DNA of 64,000 bases, from contig NZ_JZKH01000018.1 in assembly GCF_000961885.1 (NCBI RefSeq), positions 44,997 through 108,996 on the forward strand. Reading direction: 5' to 3'. This document shows, one piece after another, positions 32,267 to 40,655 of this stretch. The notes beneath the pieces were generated by a model that had not been told where the DNA came from, did no database searches, and saw only the letters and a program-made list of their open reading frames with translations. Each line of letters begins with the position of its first letter. Within the stretch, counting starts at the first letter, position 1. Both the position numbers and the translations under genes were made by a program. Source of the DNA: Streptomyces rubellomurinus (lineage in GTDB: Bacteria > Actinomycetota > Actinomycetes > Streptomycetales > Streptomycetaceae).

Positions 32267-33109
32267 ATGACCGTTCTCATCACCGGTGCCCGGGGCAAGG
32301 TCGGCCGCGCCGTCACGAGCCGTCTGCGCGCCGCAGGCCGGCCCGTCCGTGCCGCCAGTGCCGATCCGGCCCGGCTGACCGTTCCGGCCGGTGTCGAGGT
32401 CGCCGAGCTGGTCCTCGACCGGCCGGAGACCTTCCCGGCCGCGCTCGACGGCGTGCGCGAGGTCTTCCTCTATCCCGAGCCCGGGGGCATCGACGCCTTC
32501 GTCGAGACCGCCCGGGCCGCCGGTGTCGAGCACATCGTCCTGCTCTCGTCCTCCTCGGTCCTGGCGCCCGGAGCCGAGACCGATCCGCTCGCCTCGCACA
32601 GCCTCCGGGTCGAGCGCGCCCTCGCAGCCTCCGGCCTGCCCTGCACCTTCCTGCGCGCGGACGCCTTCGCCAGCAACGCCCTCGGCTGGTCCCACCCCAT
32701 CGGCCAGGGACAGCCGATCCGGCTCGCCTACCCCGACGCGCACATCGCGCCCATCCACCCCGAGGACATCGCCGACATCGCGGCCGAGGCGCTGACCGGC
32801 GCGGCCCTCAAGGGGCGCGCCGTCACCCTCACCGGCGGCCAGTCCCTCACCTTCCGCGAGCAACTCGCCGTGCTGGCAGGCGTCCTGGACCGCGACATCA
32901 CCGTCGAGACGATCACCCACGCCGAGGCGGAGCAGCAGATGAGCCGCTTCATGCCCGCCCCGATGGTCCGCTCGCTGCTCGCCCTGTGGGCCGCCGCGTG
33001 CGCCGGCCCGGCGCCGATCGCCGAGACCACGCACACCCTGCTCGGCAGGCCGGCGCGCACCTTCCACCAGTGGGCGACCGAGAACGCCGCCGCGTTCACC
33101 GGCCGCTGA
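32267..33109 (+). CDS. NmrA-like NAD(P)-binding protein
   Basis: 280 residues from ATG 32267 (MTVLITGARGKVGRAVTSRL), with GGGGG upstream; earlier in-frame ATGs lack a site. The Rossmann signature TGARGKVG is at the N-terminus; later VFLYPEPGGIDAFVETARAA, HIVLLSSSSVLAPGAETDP and an IHPEDIADIAAEAL stretch match NmrA/quinone-oxidoreductase-like SDRs without the YxxxK pair. Such proteins sense redox or reduce quinones. Regulation by the adjacent MarR is likely. Confidence 0.85.
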   Translation: MTVLITGARGKVGRAVTSRLRAAGRPVRAASADPARLTVPAGVEVAELVLDRPETFPAALDGVREVFLYPEPGGIDAFVETARAAGVEHIVLLSSSSVLAPGAETDPLASHSLRVERALAASGLPCTFLRADAFASNALGWSHPIGQGQPIRLAYPDAHIAPIHPEDIADIAAEALTGAALKGRAVTLTGGQSLTFREQLAVLAGVLDRDITVETITHAEAEQQMSRFMPAPMVRSLLALWAAACAGPAPIAETTHTLLGRPARTFHQWATENAAAFTGR

Positions 33110-33188
33110 GCCAACCGCCCACCGCATCCGCACCCGGCTCGCCGACCCCCGCCCTCGACCGATCGTCGGCGTGCGGGCGGGGTGGTGG

Positions 33189-33656
33189 TCAGCTTCGCGG
33201 CGGCCGGTCGCCGTCGCGCGACGTCACCTGGTCGTCGGCCAGGGGAAGGGCGAGCTCCGCCCACACGGTTTTGCCCCCTCCCGTGGGGGTGGTCCCCCAG
33301 GAGGTGGTGAGCCGGTCGATGATGCGCAGGCCACGGCCGTGCGGTTCGTCCGCCGCCGGGAGCCGCCGCATCCGCGGCGGGTCGGGTGCGGCGTCGGTGA
33401 CGGCGATCCGCAGTGTCTGCCGGCCGGGGTCGAGGCGGAGGTCCAGGGCGAGGGGGCCGCCGGCGTGATGGGCGGCGTTGGAGAGCATCTCGGCCGTCAC
33501 CAGCAGCGCGTCGTCGACGGCCGTGCCCTGCGCGTCGGGCCGCCAGAGCGTCATCGCCGTCCGGGTGAACGCGAGGCCGCGGCGTGCGCACCCCGTGCTG
33601 CCCAGCGGGAAGTCGAGGCGGTCGTGGAAGGCCGGGGCGGCAAGCGGTCTGGGCAT
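33189..33656 (-). CDS. Anti-sigma-factor-type ATPase (RsbW-like HATPase)
   Basis: 155 residues. The GHKL ATP-binding boxes are DDALLVTAEMLSNAAHHAGG (N box, with the EMLSNA motif), LRIAVTDAAPD (G1) and GRGLRIIDRLTTSWGTT (G2). No membrane or signal segment. Such kinases phosphorylate a partner STAS protein on Ser and hold a sigma factor. Its N-terminal 100 bases overlap the 3' part of the STAS gene, so the two are coupled and are a probable partner pair. No sigma-factor gene lies nearby. Confidence 0.82.
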   Translation of the reverse strand: MPRPLAAPAFHDRLDFPLGSTGCARRGLAFTRTAMTLWRPDAQGTAVDDALLVTAEMLSNAAHHAGGPLALDLRLDPGRQTLRIAVTDAAPDPPRMRRLPAADEPHGRGLRIIDRLTTSWGTTPTGGGKTVWAELALPLADDQVTSRDGDRPPRS

Positions 33657-34111
33657 GAGAGCTTCCGTGAAGTCCGTGTCGGGTCCGGTCCGGCGTGTGC
33701 CCGGTCGGAGACGTACTGCACCCTGGGGGAGGGTCTCCGATGGCGCACCGCCTGCTCCAGGGACGGGTAGACCGGGAAGACCGCGGTCTCGGTGATCCGC
33801 AGGACGCGGCGCACCGCGGGGCTGGGCGCCGCCAGGACCACCACGGCGCCATCGGCGTCGGCCCGGCGGCGGGCGGTGAGCAGGGTGTCCAGGCCGCTGC
33901 AGGTGAACAGGGTGACGGCGGACATCTCCACGGCGAGCAAGCCCGGGCCCCGGTCCAAGGCCTGGGACAGGGCGTCCCGGACCTGCTGTTCGTTGTCCAT
34001 GTGCAGGTCACCGGCCAGCGAGCACACGACGGCGTTGCCCGCGCGGGTGATCTCGATTCTCAGGTCCGGCTCCGAACACACGCGTTCCGCGTGCTCTCGG
34101 TATGCGGTCAC
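33551..34111 (-). CDS. STAS-domain anti-anti-sigma-like protein
   Basis: 186 residues from GTG 34111 (VTAYREHAERVCSEPDLRIE). The STAS fold covers about 10-115: VVCSLAGDLHMDNEQQVRDA, GLLAVEMSAVTLFTCSGLDT and VVVLAAPSPAVRRVLRITET. The phosphorylatable Ser is in FTCSGLD. After residue ~125 (PSLEQAVRHRRPS) the chain becomes a low-complexity tail that overlaps the downstream kinase gene for 106 bp. A start further upstream is possible. It should release the sigma factor held by the kinase. Confidence 0.75.
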   Translation of the reverse strand: MTAYREHAERVCSEPDLRIEITRAGNAVVCSLAGDLHMDNEQQVRDALSQALDRGPGLLAVEMSAVTLFTCSGLDTLLTARRRADADGAVVVLAAPSPAVRRVLRITETAVFPVYPSLEQAVRHRRPSPRVQYVSDRAHAGPDPTRTSRKLSCPDRLPPRPSTTASTSRWAARGAHAAASRSPGRR

Positions 34112-34474
34112 GGCACTGCTCCAAGCCCAGCCCACCGAAGGCTCCACCGTGAGGGGCGGGCCGGGGCATCGAACCCGCGCAGACGGGCGGGGGACAGTGC
34201 GGCGACAGCCGACGGGCATCCGGAACGCCAGGATGACGAAACCGGTCACCCAGCCACTACTCCGCACGGCCGGACGCACACCACATCCGTCCCGACAATC
34301 GCCACGAGGAGGAAGAGTCCACGGTCGTGGTCGCGCTCCTGCACGTGCTGCCGCGCCCCGCTCCGGCCCTTCACCGCCCCGGGGCGTCGAGCGGAGTCCA
34401 CCGAGGCCGCGGACACGCCCTCGAAAGGATGACGTGCCGCGCCGCGGCGGTGGTGAGCCGCCAGGGTAGCGGTC

Positions 34475-35278
34475 ATGATCAACATGCGAATTCGGGCTGC
34501 CGCCAGCGCAGTTGCCGTCACCTGCGCCGTCGTGCTCGCCCCCGCGAGCCAGGCCGTCGCCGTGCCGGCGGCGGCCCCGGCCGACACCGCCCCGTTCCGC
34601 TGCCTCGACCCCGGAGGGACGGGGCTCTGGAGCGGCCCCCAGTGCGACGGCCTCGTCGTCCGCGAATTCGGCACCGAGGCCGTCGCCGTCGTCCTGGACG
34701 GCCGCCGGATCGACTTCGCCGACGAGGCCGACCTACGCGCCGCCGACTGCGCCGACCACCGGGCCGTCACCCTGCCCGCCCCCGTCTTCGAGCACATCCC
34801 GGCGGGCCCGGACCCGCTGTACGCCGCCGTCGACCGCCGGGTCGACGTCCCCCGGATCACCCCCGCGCCGCACTGGCGCAAGGACTGCCACCCGCTCTTC
34901 CGCTCGGACGGCCGGGACCCGTCGGTCATCTTCGACCAGGGCTTCGCCCCGAAGGACACTGTCAACGGCCAGTACGACGTCACCAGTTACGTCCTGCAGA
35001 ACCAGCCCTCGCCGTTCGTCAGCACGACCTACGACCCCGAGCTGTTCAAGAAGTGGAAGAAGGTGCCCTGGGACTACTTCATCGACGCCCCCGGCGGCCT
35101 CGACGTCAACGCGACCATCGGCGACCAGCACCAGTACGCCGACCAGGTCGAGGTCGCGTTCCCCGGCGGCGTCGACCGCCACTTCATCCGCCGGGCCTGC
35201 CCCGTCGACCGGGCCACCGCCTCCCTGGTCGAGTCGGGCTGCGTCGACAACCCGAACTACCGGCCCTGGCTGCACTGA
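34475..35278 (+). CDS. Secreted Scabin-like mono-ADP-ribosyltransferase
   Basis: 267 residues with a Sec signal at 1-30 (MRIRAAASAVAVTCAVVLAP, cleavage near QAVAVPAA). An N-terminal region (40-135) of unknown fold carries two Cys. The C-terminal toxin domain shows all the family marks: R143 in LFRSDGR, STT at 183-185 in SPFVSTTYD, and Q224-x-E226 in ADQVEVAFPGG, plus FIDAPGGLDVNATIG. This is the pattern of Scabin and its kin, which attach ADP-ribose from NAD+ to guanine bases or nucleotides. The catalytic Glu is present, so activity is expected. No immunity gene is adjacent, as is usual for exported toxins aimed at eukaryotes. Confidence 0.82.
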   Translation: MINMRIRAAASAVAVTCAVVLAPASQAVAVPAAAPADTAPFRCLDPGGTGLWSGPQCDGLVVREFGTEAVAVVLDGRRIDFADEADLRAADCADHRAVTLPAPVFEHIPAGPDPLYAAVDRRVDVPRITPAPHWRKDCHPLFRSDGRDPSVIFDQGFAPKDTVNGQYDVTSYVLQNQPSPFVSTTYDPELFKKWKKVPWDYFIDAPGGLDVNATIGDQHQYADQVEVAFPGGVDRHFIRRACPVDRATASLVESGCVDNPNYRPWLH

Positions 35279-35323
35279 CCGCACACCCCACCGCCGCCGG
35301 GTGAACCGGACGGTTCCGTGACG

Positions 35324-35367
35324 CGGGCGGCCCCGGCGGGCTCTCCGAACCCCGCCGAGGCCGCCCG
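35324..35367. terminator. Bidirectional terminator hairpin
   Basis: A 17-bp stem (35324-35340 with 35351-35367, one mismatch) between convergent ART and hydrolase genes. Confidence 0.7.
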
Positions 35368-35387
35368 AGGCCGTCCCTGGCCGCGCC

Positions 35388-36269
35388 CTACCGGGCCAGC
35401 AGCGCCCGGAGCGCGTCGGCGACCAGACCCGGATCCTCCTCCGCCATGAAGTGACCGCAGTCCACGGTGCGGTGGACCAGGTCGGGCGCCCAGGCGCGCC
35501 AGAGGGCGGCCGCGTCGAAGCCGAGCGCCGCGCCCCAGTCCTGCTGCAGGACGGCCACCGGCATCCGGAGCCGCCGCCCGGCGGCGCGGTCGGCGGCGTC
35601 GTGGTCGACGTCCGCACCGGCCGAGGCGCGGTAGTCGGCCACGATGGACGGGACGGCCGCCCGGCAGGCAGCCAGGTAGGCGGCCCGCACCTCGGCGGGG
35701 ATCGCGCCGGCGTCGCGGCACCACAGGTCCAGGAAGTGGCCGAAGAACCCGTCCGCCGACGCCGCGATCAGCCGCTCCGGCAGGCCCGGCGGCTGGGCCA
35801 TCAGGTACAGGTGGAAGCCGACCGCCGCCGACCGGCCGCGCATCACCTCCCACATGTCCAGCGTCGGCAGCACGTCCAGCGACGCCAGGTGGGTCACCCG
35901 GTCCGGGTGGTCCATGGCGGTGCGGAAGGCGACCAGCGCACCCCGGTCGTGCCCGGCGAGCGCGAACCGCTCGTGGCCGAGGGCGGCGGCGAGCGCGACG
36001 ACGTCGGCGGCCATGGTGCGCTTGGCGTACGCGAGGCCGTCCGAGGTCTCGGCGGGCTTGTCGCTGGCGCCGTAGCCGCGCAGATCCGGGCAGATCACCG
36101 TGTGCTCGGCGGCGAGATCCACGGCGACGTGCCGCCACATCAGGTGGGTCTGCGGAAAACCGTGCAGCAGCACGACCGGGCTGCCCTGGCCGCCCACCGC
36201 GGCATGCAGGGCGACCCCGTCCGCGACGGGCACCCGGCGGTGGTCGAAGCCGGGAATGGTGACGGTCAT
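35388..36269 (-). CDS. Alpha/beta hydrolase of the epoxide hydrolase/dehalogenase type
   Basis: 293 residues from ATG 36269, with GAGAGG eight bases upstream. The nucleophile elbow is GHDRGA, with Asp as nucleophile, as in epoxide hydrolases and haloacetate dehalogenases. LLHGFPQTHLMWRHV holds the oxyanion HGFP, and VDCGHFMAEEDP the catalytic His. The lid region has Trp and Tyr residues (RYRASAG not clear). Substrate cannot be told. It is divergent from the BTAD regulator at 36450 with a 180-bp gap, so it could be its target. Confidence 0.82.
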   Translation of the reverse strand: MTVTIPGFDHRRVPVADGVALHAAVGGQGSPVVLLHGFPQTHLMWRHVAVDLAAEHTVICPDLRGYGASDKPAETSDGLAYAKRTMAADVVALAAALGHERFALAGHDRGALVAFRTAMDHPDRVTHLASLDVLPTLDMWEVMRGRSAAVGFHLYLMAQPPGLPERLIAASADGFFGHFLDLWCRDAGAIPAEVRAAYLAACRAAVPSIVADYRASAGADVDHDAADRAAGRRLRMPVAVLQQDWGAALGFDAAALWRAWAPDLVHRTVDCGHFMAEEDPGLVADALRALLAR

Positions 36270-36449
36270 GACGAGACCTCTCGTTCGGGGGAGCGGGGGA
36301 GCGGGGGAACAGGGGAGGGGGAGCGGGGAGTGAGCGGACGGCACGAGCCTGCCGGGCCCCGATCAGCAACCGATCAGCAACCGGCCAGCGCGATAGCCTG
36401 ACCCGCGGGAACGGCAGGCCCGACCTGCGGAAACGACAGGAGGGCAGCG

Positions 36450-38450
36450 ATGACGCAGGTCACCTTCGGCGTGCTCGGCGCACTCACCGCCGATCGGGAC
36501 GGCACGGCCCTCGCCCTCAAAGGCCCCCGGCACCGGGCCGTGCTCGCCCGCCTGATCGTCGCCCGCCGCCGCGTCGTCCCCGTCACCCGCCTCATCGACG
36601 ACCTCTGGCCCGACCCGCCACCCGCCGCCCTCGGCGCCCTGCGCACCTTCGTCGCCGACCTGCGCCGCACCCTCGAACCCGAACGGCCGCCCCGCGCCCC
36701 CGCCCGGCTGCTCGTCACCGAAGGCCCCGGGTACGCGCTGCGCCCCGCGCCGCACGCCGTCGACGCCTGGCGCTTCGAGGCGGCGGTCGGCGCGGCGGCC
36801 GAGCTGCCCGCCGACCGGGCACTGGCCCGCCTCGACGACGCCCTCGCGCTGTGGCGCGGCCCCGCCCACGCCGACCACGCCGACCAGGACTGGGCCCGTG
36901 CCGAACGCACCCGGCTCACCGAACTGCGCCTGCGCGCGGTCGAACAGCGCGCCGCGGCCCTGCTCGCCCTCGGCCGCGGCGCCCAGGCCGTCCCGGACCT
37001 GCGCGCCCACCTCGCCGATCACCCCTGGCGCGAGGACGCCTGGCGGCTCCTGGCCCTCGCCCAGTACCGCACGGGCCGACAGGGCGAAGCCCTCGCCGCC
37101 CTGCGCGAGGCCAGAACGGTGCTCGCGGACGGCCTCGGGCTCGACCCGAGCCACGCGCTGCGCCGCCTGGAGGCGGACATCCTCGCCCAGGACCCCGGGC
37201 TCGACCTCGCCCCGATGGCGGCCGCGACGACGCCGGGCGGGACGACGCCGGCCGCGACGACGCCGGCCGGGCTCTGGCACGAGGCCGTGACGGCGTACGA
37301 CCGGACGCTGGCCGTGGGTGCGCGGGCGCGGCTGGAGAGCACCGTGGGCCTGATGCGCGGCCTCGCCGTGAGCGGCGGCAGCGGCCTGCGCGCGGCCCGC
37401 GAGCACCGGATGGCCGTCATCGCGGCCGCCGAGCGGCACGGCGACCCGGAGCTCACCGCCCGCGTGATCGGCGCGTTCGACGTCCCGGCGATCTGGACCC
37501 GCAGCGACGACCCCGAGCTCGCCGCCCGCGTCGTCGCGGCCGCCGAGCGCACCCTCGACGCACTGCCCGCCGGCGACACCGTCGCCCGCTGCCGACTGCT
37601 CGCCACCGTCGCCCTGGAGTCACGCGGCACCCGCGACCCGGGAGCGCCGCGCGCCGCGCGCGAGGCCGAGGCGATCGCCAGACGGCTGCGGGACCCGGCG
37701 CTGCTCGCCTTCGCGCTGAACGGCCGGTTCATGCAGTCCTGCACCCGGGCCGGGCTGGCCGGCGAACGCGACGCGATCGGCGCCGAACTGGTCGAGCTGG
37801 CCGCCCGCCACGGGCTGACCACCCACGAGGTGCTCGGGCACCTGATCCGCCTCCAATTCGCCTGCGCGCTGGGCGACTTCGCGGCGGCCGAGCAGTGCGT
37901 GCGCGCGGTCGAGGAGCTGTCCGACCGTCATGAACTCCCCCTGGTGAAGGTGTTCACCGACTGGTACCGCGCGCTGCGGATCGCCGCCCTGGGCCCCGCC
38001 GTGGAAGCGGAGACGGCCTACCGTGCGGCGGCCGTGGGCCTGGACGGCGCCGGCATGCCGGGCCTGGAGGCCGGCCTGCTGCCCTTGGCCCTGCTCGCCC
38101 TGCGCATCGCGGGCGGGGACCGTCGGCCCGCGGTGGACCTGCGCCAGGACTGGGGCCCGTACCGGCCCTGGGCCGAGCCGTTCGCCCTGCTCGCCACCGG
38201 CGACCGCGGCGCGGCCCGAGCTGTCCTGCGTGCCCTGCCGCAGCCGCCCGCCGACCTGCTGTACGAGGCGTGCTGCTGCCTGGAGGGCGTGCTCGCCCTC
38301 GAACTCGGCGACCGCGAGGCCGTCGCGTGGGCCCGGGACCGGCTGCTGCCCGCCGCCGGTGAACTCGTCGGGGCCGGCAGCGGCCTGCTCACCCTGGGGC
38401 CGGTCGACCGCCACCTCCAGGCCCTCGACGCGGCGCTGCGGGAGGCCTGA
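36450..38450 (+). CDS. BTAD/SARP-type transcriptional regulator
   Basis: 666 residues. Residues 1-95 form an OmpR-type winged helix (FGVLGALTADRDGTALALKG, HRAVLARLIVARRRVVPVTR, LIDDLWPDPPPAALGALRTF). Residues ~100-245 are the BTAD domain (DAWRFEAAVGAAAELP, LTELRLRAVEQRAAALLALG, RTGRQGEALAALREARTVLA). The large C-terminal part is helical, of TPR type, with no P-loop (NB-ARC) motif, unlike AfsR. This is the AfsR/SARP family of regulators of secondary metabolism. ATG at 36450 has AGGAGG upstream. The divergent hydrolase is the nearest candidate target. Confidence 0.85.
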   Translation: MTQVTFGVLGALTADRDGTALALKGPRHRAVLARLIVARRRVVPVTRLIDDLWPDPPPAALGALRTFVADLRRTLEPERPPRAPARLLVTEGPGYALRPAPHAVDAWRFEAAVGAAAELPADRALARLDDALALWRGPAHADHADQDWARAERTRLTELRLRAVEQRAAALLALGRGAQAVPDLRAHLADHPWREDAWRLLALAQYRTGRQGEALAALREARTVLADGLGLDPSHALRRLEADILAQDPGLDLAPMAAATTPGGTTPAATTPAGLWHEAVTAYDRTLAVGARARLESTVGLMRGLAVSGGSGLRAAREHRMAVIAAAERHGDPELTARVIGAFDVPAIWTRSDDPELAARVVAAAERTLDALPAGDTVARCRLLATVALESRGTRDPGAPRAAREAEAIARRLRDPALLAFALNGRFMQSCTRAGLAGERDAIGAELVELAARHGLTTHEVLGHLIRLQFACALGDFAAAEQCVRAVEELSDRHELPLVKVFTDWYRALRIAALGPAVEAETAYRAAAVGLDGAGMPGLEAGLLPLALLALRIAGGDRRPAVDLRQDWGPYRPWAEPFALLATGDRGAARAVLRALPQPPADLLYEACCCLEGVLALELGDREAVAWARDRLLPAAGELVGAGSGLLTLGPVDRHLQALDAALREA

Positions 38451-38491
38451 CGGCGGCCGGGTCGGGTCGGGGGCGTCGCCGGCCGATCCGG

Positions 38492-39079
38492 CTACTGCCG
38501 GTCCAGCCACCGCTCGACCCAGTCGAGGAAGTGGACCGGGCCGCTCGCCGGTGGCTCCTCCGGCCAGTGCGCCGCCGGGCGCCACTCGGTCCGCTCGGCC
38601 CACTCGCCGTCCAAGTCCCAGACTGTGCCAGCCAGTTCACCGGTCAGTGCCAGGACCGTCCACCGGCCGCAGCCCTGCTGGCCGATCCGCACCGCGCCGT
38701 CGAGAGGAAGCGGCCGCATCGGGAACGGCCGGGTGCGGACGTCCTGCGCGGTGATCGGGAAGGGGGCGGCCAGGTCGGGCACCGGGATGCCGTCGTCCGC
38801 GCAGTCGTCGCGGTCGAGCTGGACCTCGTAGCGGATCTTCTCCGGAGCCAGGAAGCCGCCGTACGGCCCGACCCCGAGTCCGATCTCCGTGAGGAACAGC
38901 GCGACGGCCGCCGGCAGCGGCGCGCCCAGGAAGGCCTCCAACTCCCGTACGGCGGCCGCGTCGACCGGGCGGCCGGACGACCGGGGAGGCCGACCCGGCC
39001 GCCCGGAGGCGAGTGCGGCCAGCCGCCGCTGAATGTCCGCCACTCGGCGGGCCGTCGGTTCGTTCGCCGTCCGTGTCAC
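38492..39079 (-). CDS. SMI1/KNR4 (SUKH) family protein
   Basis: 195 residues. The SUKH core reads VRELEAFLGAPLPAAVALFL, TEIGLGVGPYGGFLAPEKIR, FPITAQDVRTRPFPMRP, QQGCGRWTVLALTGELAGTV and WDLDGEW, ending PVHFLDWVERWLD. The 'G.LP......Y' start, Gly-rich turn and GxG-W strand are the family marks. SUKH proteins often bind nuclease toxins in immunity but also serve as general binding proteins. There is no adjacent toxin and it lies beside a flavoprotein gene, so a general role is equally likely. Confidence 0.75.
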   Translation of the reverse strand: MTRTANEPTARRVADIQRRLAALASGRPGRPPRSSGRPVDAAAVRELEAFLGAPLPAAVALFLTEIGLGVGPYGGFLAPEKIRYEVQLDRDDCADDGIPVPDLAAPFPITAQDVRTRPFPMRPLPLDGAVRIGQQGCGRWTVLALTGELAGTVWDLDGEWAERTEWRPAAHWPEEPPASGPVHFLDWVERWLDRQ

Positions 39080-39223
39080 GCGCCCAGCATGGACCCCGGC
39101 GCCCGCCGCCCGCCACGCGGATTCCCGCTCGGGGCCGCTGCCGGCCGAGCGCGCCCGGCAAGGATCCAGGAGACAGGCCTTAGCGTGGGGAGAGCGACGG
39201 ACTCACCCGAGGAGGAACCGGCG

Positions 39224-40588
39224 ATGGCCGAGGAGCAGCAGGCGGACGTGGTCGTGATCGGCCTCGGCCCGGGCGGCGAGCACGCCGCCGGGCGGTTGGC
39301 CGAGGCCGGTCTGGACGTGGTCGGCATCGAGGCCGAGCTCGTCGGTGGCGAATGCCCGTACTGGGGCTGCGTTCCCAGCAAGATGATGATCCGCGCCGGA
39401 AACCTCGTCGCCGAGGCGCGTCGCGTCCCCGGCATCGCCGGAGCCTCGCAGGTCACCCCCGACTGGGCGCAGGTCGCCGCGCGGATCCGGGACGAGGCCA
39501 CCGACGACTGGAACGACCAGGTCGCCGTCGACCGCCTCACCGGCAAGGGCGCCCGGTTCGTCCGCGGCCGGGCCCGCCTCGCCGGCCCGGGGCGCGTCAC
39601 GGTCGACGACCTCGTCGTCACTGCTCGGCGCGGCATCGTCGTCGCCACCGGCACGCGCCCGGCGGCCCCGCCCGTCCCGGGGCTGGCGGAGGTGCCGTAC
39701 TGGACCAACCGGGACGCCGTCGCCGTCAAGGAACTCCCCGATTCGCTGCTGGTGCTCGGCGGCGGCGCGATCGGACTCGAACTCGCCCAGGTCTTCGCCC
39801 GCTTCGGCACCACCGTCACCGTCGTCGAGGCCATGGACCGCCTGCTGCCTGCGGACGAACCGGAGGCCGGCCGCCTCATCGGCGAGGTCCTCGAACGGGA
39901 GGGCGTCGGCATCCGCACCGATGCCCGGGCGGTGCGCGCCGAGCACGACGGGGTGACCTTCACGCTGCACCTCGACGGCGGTGAACTCCTCTCCGCGGAA
40001 CGGTTGTTGGTCGCCACCGGCCGCCGCGCCGAGCTGGCCGGCCTCGGCCTCGACACGGTCGGCCTCGACCCCGCCGCCCGCGCCCTCAGCACCGATGGGC
40101 AGATGCGCGCCGGCGACGGCCTGTGGGCGATCGGCGACGTCACCGGCCACGGCGCCTTCACCCACGTCGCCATGTACGAGGCCGAGATCGCCGTCCGCAG
40201 CATCCTCGGCGACCCCGGCCCCGACGCCGACTACCGCGCCCTGCCCCGGGTCACCTTCACGGACCCCGAGGTCGGCGCTGTCGGCCTGACCGAACAACAG
40301 GCTCGCGACAAGGGCCTGCGCGTGCGCACCGGCAGCTTCGAGTTGCCGTCCTCCGCGCGCGGCTGGATCCACAAGGCCGGCAACGACGGCTTCGTCAAGC
40401 TCGTCGAGGACACCGACCGCGGCGTCCTGGTCGGGGCCACCGCCGCCGGCCCGGCCGGCGGCGAGGTGCTGTACGGCCTGGCCGTCGCGATCCAGGCCCA
40501 GGTGCCGACCGAGCGCCTGCGGCACATGATCTACGCCTACCCGACGTTCCACCGTGCCGTCGAGACCGCCCTCGCCGACCTCCGCTGA
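39224..40588 (+). CDS. Class I flavoprotein disulfide reductase-like protein
   Basis: 454 residues from ATG 39224, with GGAGGA seven bases upstream. FAD-binding motif VVVIGLGPGGEHAAGRLAEA; redox Cys pair C44/C49 in GGECPYWGCVPSK; NAD-binding LLVLGGGAIGLELAQVFARF; FAD motif GDGLWAIGDVTGHGAFTH; dimer domain to the end. It thus resembles dihydrolipoamide dehydrogenase or mercuric reductase. The end reads YAYPTFHRAVE, so the His of the HPT catalytic pair is replaced by Tyr. A true lipoamide reductase is therefore unlikely; it may be a quinone or other disulfide reductase. It is monocistronic, closed by a strong terminator. Confidence 0.85.
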   Translation: MAEEQQADVVVIGLGPGGEHAAGRLAEAGLDVVGIEAELVGGECPYWGCVPSKMMIRAGNLVAEARRVPGIAGASQVTPDWAQVAARIRDEATDDWNDQVAVDRLTGKGARFVRGRARLAGPGRVTVDDLVVTARRGIVVATGTRPAAPPVPGLAEVPYWTNRDAVAVKELPDSLLVLGGGAIGLELAQVFARFGTTVTVVEAMDRLLPADEPEAGRLIGEVLEREGVGIRTDARAVRAEHDGVTFTLHLDGGELLSAERLLVATGRRAELAGLGLDTVGLDPAARALSTDGQMRAGDGLWAIGDVTGHGAFTHVAMYEAEIAVRSILGDPGPDADYRALPRVTFTDPEVGAVGLTEQQARDKGLRVRTGSFELPSSARGWIHKAGNDGFVKLVEDTDRGVLVGATAAGPAGGEVLYGLAVAIQAQVPTERLRHMIYAYPTFHRAVETALADLR

Positions 40589-40593
40589 AGCGC

Positions 40594-40633
40594 TTCGCCC
40601 TGACCCCCCGCCGGAGGCCGGGGTCAGGGCGAA
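40594..40633. terminator. Bidirectional terminator hairpin
   Basis: Perfect 14-bp arms (40594-40607, 40620-40633) flanked by TTC and GAA, between convergent genes. Confidence 0.85.
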
Positions 40634-40655
40634 AGGGGGGCGAAGGGGGCGGGGC

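Noticed and set aside
39203..40552. Minus-strand frame of 449 codons opposite the flavoprotein
   Set aside because: Shadow without motifs; FAD and redox sites are in the plus frame.
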